From NCBI GenBank assembly GCA_020433835.1, contig JAGRBY010000376.1, forward strand, positions 1-7,089: 7,089 nt of DNA, in the 5' to 3' direction. The notes below the pieces were generated by a model that saw only the letters and a list, made by a program, of their open reading frames with translations, had not been told where the DNA came from and ran no database searches. The DNA is from Anaerolineae bacterium (GTDB lineage Bacteria > Chloroflexota > Anaerolineae > 4572-78 > J111). The translations under genes were made by a program, and so were the position numbers. Of the stretch, positions 1-4,304 are shown piece after piece. Each line of letters opens with the position of its first letter. Positions within the stretch are counted from its first letter, which is position 1.

Positions 1-14
1 GCCCTAAGACTTGC

Positions 15-48
15 TAGATGCCCGATAAAGACATTCGGGCATGACCAT
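15..48. repeat. REP-like palindromic element
   Basis: An 8-bp perfect inverted repeat (ATGCCCGA at 18-25, TCGGGCAT at 35-42) surrounds a 9-nt loop. On the minus strand it reads GTCATGCCCGA, loop, TCGGGCATCTAGC. This resembles the dispersed GTCAT(T/G)CCCG...CGGG(A/C)ATCCAG palindromes found between genes in many bacteria. No T-run follows on either strand, so it is not a classic terminator. Only one copy is visible here, so its repetitive nature is inferred from the family resemblance. A 17-codon minus-strand ORF (57 to 4), preceded by AAGGAGGT at 65-72, runs through it and may be fortuitous. Confidence 0.45.
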
Positions 49-90
49 GGCCTCCATTTCTATGACCTCCTTGGCATCCATATTGAGCCT

Positions 91-118
91 AAAATAAAAA
101 AGAGGCTATGGTAGCCTC
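91..118 (-). terminator. Rho-independent terminator of the CarD-family gene
   Basis: On the minus strand a perfect 7-bp stem GAGGCTA/TAGCCTC with a 3-nt loop (102-118) is followed directly by TTTTTTATTTT (101-91). It lies about 30 nt beyond the stop codon of the CarD-family gene and points the right way, so it should end that transcript. Confidence 0.85.
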
Positions 119-149
119 CCTCTTAACGAATTATAGGCTGCTGCAAACT

Positions 150-668
150 TTAATGGACAAGTACCTTTGCGTCATCAGCGGCCATAGCTAATGCCAGTGC
201 TTCTTCAATGGCTGTACGTGCTTGGCGATCATTCTGGTTGGTTGCCAGCGCAACTTCTGTAATCAGCATATCTTTGGCTTGAGAAAATAGACGACTCTCC
301 AAATTACTTAGACCGCCTGCTTTATCCCGCCAAGCTAAGGCACGTACCGCTTCAGCAATATGGACAGGCATACCAGATTGAAGCCAATCTTCAATTTTGC
401 GTCGTCGCTTTTTAAATTCATTAGGTAGCGCTTCTGGCTCGCTTTGTAACACCTCGAAAACATCTTCTGCTTTGTTTTCCGACATAACCTTTCGGATACT
501 CAAGTCTTCCCAATTGCTAATCGGAACGTGGAGTGTGAGACGCTTGTTGAAAAATTCTATCACATAATATTTCTTAAACTCATCCACCATATCCATTTCA
601 GTAACACCTGTTATTTTTCCGGCGCCGTGGGTGGGATGAATAACATTTTGACCAACTGTTAACTGCAA
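150..668 (-). CDS. carD: CarD-family transcriptional regulator
   Basis: A 172-aa protein with the CarD/CdnL/TRCF-type RNA-polymerase-interacting domain at the N-terminus (about residues 1-62: VGQNVIHPTHGAGKI, then the FNKRLTLHVPI strand). A helical DNA-binding domain follows (about 75-165, including GGLSNLESRLFSQAKDML). CarD proteins bind the RNA polymerase beta subunit and modulate open-complex stability at sigma-A promoters. The length is normal for the family. The start is TTG at 668, chosen because AAGGAGGT sits 8 nt upstream and the family N-terminus begins here. Aligned by eye to mycobacterial CarD, the tryptophan that wedges the transcription bubble is replaced (E84 with F85 beside it), as in a subset of CarD homologues. 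The gene has its own promoter and terminator, so it is probably monocistronic. Confidence 0.9.
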   Translation of the reverse strand: MQLTVGQNVIHPTHGAGKITGVTEMDMVDEFKKYYVIEFFNKRLTLHVPISNWEDLSIRKVMSENKAEDVFEVLQSEPEALPNEFKKRRRKIEDWLQSGMPVHIAEAVRALAWRDKAGGLSNLESRLFSQAKDMLITEVALATNQNDRQARTAIEEALALAMAADDAKVLVH

Positions 669-676
669 GATAATTT

Positions 677-684
677 ACCTCCTT
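677..684 (-). promoter_or_regulatory. Shine-Dalgarno site fixing a TTG start
   Basis: AAGGAGGT on the minus strand lies 8 nt before the TTG at 668-666 of the CarD-family gene. No ATG or GTG is better placed, so this site supports a TTG initiation codon. Confidence 0.85.
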
Positions 685-728
685 ATGACTAAACTTGCTA
701 TGGTAAAAAGGCACAATAAGCCCCTTTT

Positions 729-757
729 ATAATAGCATAACCAATTGGTTAAGTCAA
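729..757 (-). promoter_or_regulatory. Sigma-70/sigma-A promoter of the CarD-family gene
   Basis: On the minus strand TTGACT (757-752), a 17-bp spacer and TATTAT (734-729) make a near-consensus promoter, with TGC just before the -10 (extended -10). The predicted start near 722 gives a leader of about 54 nt before the TTG start. The -35 box lies only 32 bp from the stop codon of the carbonic-anhydrase-like gene, so the CarD-family gene can be transcribed independently. Confidence 0.85.
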
Positions 758-785
758 ATCTCAAGAAATCAAGAAATAGCATAAC
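731..785. repeat. 11-bp direct repeat pair around the CarD promoter
   Basis: AATAGCATAAC occurs at 731-741 and 775-785, 44 bp apart. On the minus strand both copies read GTTATGCTATT; the downstream copy includes the extended -10. Between them the 8-mer TCAAGAAA is repeated back to back (761-776), immediately upstream of the -35. These could be regulator sites or a duplicated promoter remnant. Confidence 0.5.
738..751. promoter_or_regulatory. Palindromic operator in the promoter spacer
   Basis: TAACCAATTGGTTA is a perfect 14-bp palindrome that fills almost the whole 17-bp spacer between the -35 and -10 boxes of the CarD-family promoter. A dimeric regulator bound here would block or remodel the promoter. 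This exact 14-mer occurs once in the window; the bound factor is unknown. Confidence 0.6.
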
Positions 786-789
786 TATA

Positions 790-1317
790 TTATAAACTTC
801 CAGGCCAATTCATATCTTTATATGTTTTGGAAACACGCTGATAAGACTCGCTGGCCTGAGCGGCGTGCTCTTGAGCGGTATCAGACACAGGGCCTTTTAC
901 TTTGGCTGGAACGCCGGCAGCCAGCATTGCCGGCGGAATGGTTTGATTTTCACGTACTACGCTGCCGGCAGCAATGATCGCTCCAGCTCCAACCGTCGAG
1001 CCGGACAGCACCGTGGCGTTCATACCGATGAGCGCACCTTCCTCTATCAAACAGCCTTCAATAACAACGGCGTGTCCAACTACAACATCGGCCTTAACAA
1101 CGGTGTTATGACGCCGATTGACGTGAACCACAGAGTTATCCTGTATACTCACACGTGGCCCAATAACAATTTGCCCTACATCACCGCGCAGAACTGCCCC
1201 AAACCAAACGTTTGCGCCTTCTTCTATAATTACATCGCCAATAACCACCGCCGTAGGCGCAATATACGCATCATCGGCAATGCGAGGTTTCTTTCCTTGA
1301 TATTCAATAATCGGCAT
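790..1317 (-). CDS. Gamma-carbonic-anhydrase-family hexapeptide protein
   Basis: A 175-aa left-handed beta-helix protein (hexapeptide repeats about 10-125) with a C-terminal helix, the usual layout and length of the gamma-carbonic anhydrase/PaaY/YrdA group. These form trimers with a metal site at subunit interfaces and in active members hydrate CO2. Family residues visible are R44-G45-D46, Q59-D60, H65 and H82. The third metal-ligand histidine, normally in an HGC motif five residues after the GH histidine, is glutamate here (VIEGC, E87, codon GAA). Carbonic anhydrase activity is therefore uncertain; a different metal site or a scaffold role is possible. The ATG at 1317 is preceded by GAGGGAG at 8 nt. 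No terminator separates it from the downstream CarD-family promoter, so read-through is possible. Confidence 0.85.
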   Translation of the reverse strand: MPIIEYQGKKPRIADDAYIAPTAVVIGDVIIEEGANVWFGAVLRGDVGQIVIGPRVSIQDNSVVHVNRRHNTVVKADVVVGHAVVIEGCLIEEGALIGMNATVLSGSTVGAGAIIAAGSVVRENQTIPPAMLAAGVPAKVKGPVSDTAQEHAAQASESYQRVSKTYKDMNWPGSL

Positions 1318-1451
1318 CGACTCCGCTCCCTCTATGATGATTGATGCTATATTCCTTTAAAATGCGGGCCAAGTGTACCACCAATTGACGCTATTTGTCC
1401 AACTCATCTTCTGTTTCCGACAGCACTTCTCATGCTTATCTCAGCTTTTTC

Positions 1452-1460
1452 TGCTATAAT
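1452..1460 (+). promoter_or_regulatory. Extended -10 promoter of the EEP/VOC operon
   Basis: TGCTATAAT is a perfect -10 hexamer (1455-1460) with the TGn extension. No good -35 stands 16-18 bp upstream, which extended -10 promoters can tolerate. Transcription would start near 1467, about 63 nt before the GTG at 1530, and would exclude the upstream in-frame TTG at 1395. The rest of the divergent gap 1318-1529 holds only the ribosome site of the minus-strand gene; I see no convincing promoter for that gene. Confidence 0.6.
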
Positions 1461-1529
1461 TTCGTGATACATTGCAGTTACAAACGCAAACACCGCATAA
1501 AAGAGAAATTATCACCTGTTAGAAATATC

Positions 1530-2471
1530 GTGATCAAGTTAAAACGCATTCCGCTTGGTTTAGGTCTTGTTTTGTCGGTATTAACGTTGGGGAGTATGTT
1601 GGGCCAGCTACATTGGACGCTCGATGTTCTCTCCCACTTTAACCTTCAATATACACTTTGGTTGATGGTTTGCCTCGTGGTGGGCTTGTTTATACGGGGT
1701 CGACGTCGGGAGGTTTTAGCTTTAATTCCGGCGCTGGTGATAAATTTTGTCATTTTAGGTCCTTATTTTCTACCCACGACCTCGGTGGCTTCCGCTTCGG
1801 ACACGCGACTGCGCGTGGCCACGCTCAACATTCACACACCAAATTCCAATTACGATGCAATTCTTAATTACATTCAAACCTATCAGCCTGATGTTGTAAT
1901 GATATCTGAAGCCGAACCGGCTCTGATAGCGACTTTCCGAGAGAAAATAAGCCGTTCATACCCCTATCTCTATGACGAGTCGATGCGCGGCACGTTGGGG
2001 CTGGCTCTCCTGAGTCGACAGCCGTTTCTGAATGCCGAAACAGTTCCGTTGAACGACCAGCACCACCGGCGTTTACTTCGAGCGACTATCGAGTGGCAAG
2101 ATACGACGGTTACCATCTATGGCATCCATCCCTTGCCACCCCTCCGCAGCCGCTGGGCCGAAAGTCGTAACAGCGAACTGCACACCATCCAAACCATGAT
2201 AGCCAACGAGTCTGGCCCCTTGATTTTATTGGGCGACTTCAATGCCGCGCCCTGGTCTTATCCCATGCGCCAACTTGTCGCCGCAACGAACTTACAACAC
2301 GCCGCCTTAGGCTTTGGCATTCGGCCGACGTGGTATTTTGAGCGCATAATCTTTGGCGCTCCGCTCGATCATGTTTTTGTTTCACCGGATTGGGCTGTAA
2401 CGTCATACACCATCGGGGGCGATATCGGCTCTGACCATACGCCCGTTATGGCTGATATAACCTTAAAATGA
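1530..2471 (+). CDS. Membrane-anchored endonuclease/exonuclease/phosphatase (EEP) family protein
   Basis: A 313-aa protein if started at the GTG at 1530. Three hydrophobic helices (about 7-25, 39-55, 62-80), with basic RGRRR between the second and third, anchor an EEP (DNase I/sphingomyelinase-like) domain from about residue 92. The catalytic set is complete: N100 (ATLNIH), E127 (MISEAE), H200 (YGIH), D236 and N238 (LLGDFNAAP), D280-H281 (LDHVFV), D302-H303 (GSDHTP). EEP enzymes are metal-dependent phosphodiesterases acting on nucleic acids or phospholipid/inositol headgroups; the substrate cannot be told here. With a short cytoplasmic N-terminus and three helices the domain would lie outside the membrane (inference). 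The frame is open back to 1395, but that part precedes the promoter. The GTG lacks a strong ribosome site, so the start is uncertain. It is followed after 15 nt by the VOC gene. Confidence 0.8.
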   Translation: MIKLKRIPLGLGLVLSVLTLGSMLGQLHWTLDVLSHFNLQYTLWLMVCLVVGLFIRGRRREVLALIPALVINFVILGPYFLPTTSVASASDTRLRVATLNIHTPNSNYDAILNYIQTYQPDVVMISEAEPALIATFREKISRSYPYLYDESMRGTLGLALLSRQPFLNAETVPLNDQHHRRLLRATIEWQDTTVTIYGIHPLPPLRSRWAESRNSELHTIQTMIANESGPLILLGDFNAAPWSYPMRQLVAATNLQHAALGFGIRPTWYFERIIFGAPLDHVFVSPDWAVTSYTIGGDIGSDHTPVMADITLK

Positions 2472-2477
2472 GGAAAG
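2470..2477 (+). promoter_or_regulatory. Shine-Dalgarno overlapping the upstream stop codon
   Basis: GAGGAAAG overlaps the TGA stop of the EEP gene (2469-2471) and lies 9 nt before the ATG at 2487. This indicates one transcript and likely translational coupling of the two genes. Confidence 0.75.
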
Positions 2478-2486
2478 TGAGCAATA

Positions 2487-3368
2487 ATGAACGAAGAAAC
2501 AGCTCCCCAAAACCAGACACCTCTATCAATTGACCCGGCCACGCGCATTGGAGGCGTCACGTTAGGCGTTGCCGACCTCGGTCAGATGGTCAGTTTTTAT
2601 GAGAAACTTATCGGGCTAAAAATTTTGAAGCGCACAGCAACCGCCGCTACGCTGGGAATTGATAACGTACCGCTTGTCAGCTTAGAACTGCGTCCCAACG
2701 GCCAACGTTATCCTCGGGCGACAGGCTTATTCCACATGGCTCTGCTGCTGCCTTCGCGCGAGGATTTGGGCCAGTGGCTCAAGCACCTGGTCACTCATAA
2801 CTATCGGTTGGATGGGGCGGGTGAGCACCTGGTCAGCGAGGCGCTTTATCTATCCGACCCTGAAGGAAATGGCATCGAAATGTACCGCGACCGTCCCCGC
2901 GAGACCTGGGAATATGAAGCTGATGGCAGGGTCAAAATGGCCACTCTGGCCGTCGATTTACGGGCATTGATAGCTGATGGATCGGATGCACCGTTTACAG
3001 GACTACCTGGCGGTACCACTATGGGCCATATTCACCTACAGGTTAACGATGTCAATAAAGCTGTTCAATTTTATCGCGATGATTTGGGTATGGATTTGAT
3101 GGCACTGATGCCCAGCGCCGGATTTTTGAGCGCCGGCGGCTATCATCACCACATTGGTGCCAATACTTGGAACTCTCGAGGGTCTACTCCTCCACCGGCG
3201 GGATCGCTGGGCCTTATAAAGTACAATCTTATTCTACCCTCAGCCGAAGCCCACGACCAGGTGATAACGCGGTTGGAAAACCTCGATTATCCGCTAGAAG
3301 AATCAGAAACCGGATCTTTGATTCAAGATCCGGCCGGCAACCGAGTCGGGTTGATTATCGATCGGTAG
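2487..3368 (+). CDS. Two-domain VOC protein, CatE-like catechol 2,3-dioxygenase
   Basis: A 293-aa protein of two vicinal-oxygen-chelate modules (about 20-135 and 178-292), close in length and motifs to Bacillus CatE/YfiE, an extradiol ring-cleaving dioxygenase using Fe(II). Family signatures are TGLFHMALLLPSREDL (79-94), SEALYLSDPEGNGIE followed by MYRDRP (117-137), MGHIHLQV (179-186) and SAGGYHHHIGANTW (215-228). H181 or H183 and H220-H222 are likely metal ligands. Domain 1 lacks a histidine at the first-strand position (GGVTLG), and domain 2 ends in GNRVGLI without the usual terminal glutamate, so the exact ligand set is unclear. The substrate could be a catechol or another aromatic diol. 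It is probably co-transcribed with the EEP gene. Its stop codon is one base from the stop of the opposing gene. Confidence 0.85.
   Translation: MNEETAPQNQTPLSIDPATRIGGVTLGVADLGQMVSFYEKLIGLKILKRTATAATLGIDNVPLVSLELRPNGQRYPRATGLFHMALLLPSREDLGQWLKHLVTHNYRLDGAGEHLVSEALYLSDPEGNGIEMYRDRPRETWEYEADGRVKMATLAVDLRALIADGSDAPFTGLPGGTTMGHIHLQVNDVNKAVQFYRDDLGMDLMALMPSAGFLSAGGYHHHIGANTWNSRGSTPPPAGSLGLIKYNLILPSAEAHDQVITRLENLDYPLEESETGSLIQDPAGNRVGLIIDR
3310..3333. terminator. Perfect hairpin inside the VOC 3' end, possible minus-strand terminator
   Basis: CCGGATCTT and AAGATCCGG form a perfect 9-bp stem with a 6-nt loop, inside the last codons of the VOC gene. On the minus strand it lies 36 nt past the stop of the opposing gene and is followed by TTTCTGATTCTT, a poor but plausible T-rich tail. 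On the plus strand no T-run follows. A weaker 5-bp stem, CGGTA/TACCG (3363-3377), spans both stop codons. No other terminator fits between these convergent genes. Confidence 0.4.
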
Positions 3369-3369
3369 G

Positions 3370-3753
3370 TTATACCGTCTGAATCGCCAACCGATGGGCC
3401 GTCGTACGCAAGCCGAGTTCGATTTCCAGCAAGCGTAGAAACGTACCGGCGACTGGCGTAAGCTCATCAACAAACGTTTGCCGCTTTTGCTCGTTGTTCC
3501 ACGCAAACTGCCGCGTCCAGGCTATCGCCAGAGCATGCGCCGTATTTTTGCTGTTTCCTTGGCCCACATACGGCAAAACAGGCGCTCCGGCGTGTGTTAA
3601 AAAGTGCATATCGAAAAATGAAGCCGCCCAGTCAGGATGTTTTTGCGAAAATGCCACAAACGCACGTTCCACAGCGCGACGATCCACAGTTTGGGGTTCC
3701 GGTTGGTTAAAGGCTTGTAAAAACTTGGTCTGAATGTGTTGTACCACGTTCAT
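3370..3753 (-). CDS. Hypothetical protein (127 aa)
   Basis: I do not recognise this protein. It appears soluble and mainly helical, with no signal peptide, membrane segment or cysteine motif. Visible landmarks are an N-terminal helix (VVQHIQTKFLQAF), a central aromatic stretch (HPDWAASFFDMHFL, 39-52), a glycine/asparagine turn (YVGQGNSKN, 62-70) and a final helical region (TFLRLLEIELGL). The start is ATG at 3753, because AAAAGGAG stands 9 nt upstream; the in-frame TTG at 3774 lies before that ribosome site and is discarded. It follows the small membrane-protein gene by 34 nt on the same strand with no promoter or terminator between, so the two form an operon and may act together. It ends one base from the convergent VOC gene. 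Confidence 0.7.
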   Translation of the reverse strand: MNVVQHIQTKFLQAFNQPEPQTVDRRAVERAFVAFSQKHPDWAASFFDMHFLTHAGAPVLPYVGQGNSKNTAHALAIAWTRQFAWNNEQKRQTFVDELTPVAGTFLRLLEIELGLRTTAHRLAIQTV

Positions 3754-3787
3754 GTCAATAATCTCCTTTTGCAAATACTCTTGTAAA

Positions 3788-3985
3788 TTACATACTGGAA
3801 AGATAGGCTTGCAGAATCAACAATAACCCCGAGGCCATACTGACCATCCCCGCAATCAGTTGCCATGTACTGGATTGAAGTGATTTCTCGGCCACGGTCG
3901 TCTCGCCCTGGCGAATGCGACAAAACTCCGCTTCGATTAATTGTTCTAATGCTTTTTCATTACGATAGTTGATTAACATATTCAT
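3788..3985 (-). CDS. Small C-terminal single-pass membrane protein (65 aa)
   Basis: No family is recognised. Residues 1-40 are hydrophilic, with an acidic/basic helix (NEKALEQLIEAEFCRIRQGE). Residues about 41-62 (WQLIAGMVSMASGLLLILQAYL) form one hydrophobic segment ending three residues before the C-terminus, a tail-anchor-like topology with the N-terminus probably cytoplasmic. The start is ATG at 3985, supported by GGAG at 3994-3997 with an 8-nt spacer; the in-frame GTG at 4000 overlaps the ribosome site and is rejected. It is the first gene of a two-gene operon under a promoter with ACGTTT-type direct repeats. By context it may anchor or regulate the downstream 127-aa protein, which is inference only. 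Confidence 0.7.
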   Translation of the reverse strand: MNMLINYRNEKALEQLIEAEFCRIRQGETTVAEKSLQSSTWQLIAGMVSMASGLLLILQAYLSSM

Positions 3986-4055
3986 CGTTATCTCTCCCAC
4001 CTCAGTAAGGGCTTTGGCCGGTTATTGTGCGGCTCTGTAACTAGTGTACAACCTT

Positions 4056-4107
4056 ACTATACCACCCAAACGTACCCAAAACGTATCACGAAACGTTCCA
4101 CAAACGA
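4056..4107 (-). promoter_or_regulatory. Activator-type promoter with four ACGTTT direct repeats
   Basis: On the minus strand a -10 box TATAGT (4061-4056) is preceded by four direct repeats: ACGTTT at 4073-4068, 4084-4079 and 4096-4091, and TCGTTT at 4107-4102. Their spacing is 11, 12 and 11 bp. The last repeat ends 6 bp before the -10, and the second sits exactly where a -35 box would be (17-bp spacing), but ACGTTT is a poor -35. The two promoter-proximal units extend to ACGTTT(T)GGGT. Direct repeats of about one helical turn replacing the -35 are typical of class II activators with winged-helix domains (PhoB/OmpR or SARP type). The predicted leader before the ATG at 3985 is about 64 nt. Confidence 0.65.
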
Positions 4108-4304
4108 TCCATGCAGCAATTGAGGCTCAAAAAACCATCCAATATGAACATTTCGATAAAAAAGGAAGTAAAATTTATAGGAGAAGATGATTTAGCAGCA
4201 TAACATCAAACACCGTTCCATCATAAAAGGAAGTAACCGGTCACCAGTCAACAAAACACCAAATGTCCAATTACCACTTACCACTTACCCAAAACGGTGG
4301 TCTC
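4108..4304. other. Non-coding AT-rich spacer between nadE and the small-protein operon
   Basis: With the promoter above, this completes a gap of about 320 bases without a gene (3986-4304). It holds a small palindrome TTGAGGCTCAA (4120-4130), a 12-bp direct repeat AAAAGGAAGTAA (4160-4171 and 4225-4236) and a 7-bp-periodic array. A 19-codon plus-strand ORF starts at 4144 but has no ribosome site. I find no clear hairpin-plus-T-run terminator for nadE. Confidence 0.6.
4233..4289. repeat. 7-bp-periodic short tandem repeat array
   Basis: The stretch can be cut into consecutive 7-mers (GTAACCG, GTCACCA, GTCAACA, AAACACC, one 8-mer, AATTACC, ACTTACC, ACTTACC). The end is a perfect 2.7-copy run of TTACCAC (4271-4289). 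It lies 16 bp beyond the nadE stop codon. Its make-up resembles the short tandemly repeated repetitive sequences described between genes of heterocystous cyanobacteria and similar arrays in other environmental bacteria. Confidence 0.6.

Noticed and set aside
865..1344. Plus-strand ORF antisense to the carbonic-anhydrase-like gene
   Set aside because: The minus-strand frame has clear family motifs and a ribosome site; this one has neither.
1395..1529. N-terminal extension of the EEP gene from the TTG at 1395
   Set aside because: It precedes the extended -10 promoter at 1452-1460, has no ribosome site, and is rich in Ser/Cys/His without domain similarity.
4144..4203. 19-codon plus-strand ORF in the spacer
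   Set aside because: No ribosome site, AT-rich composition and no similarity recognised.
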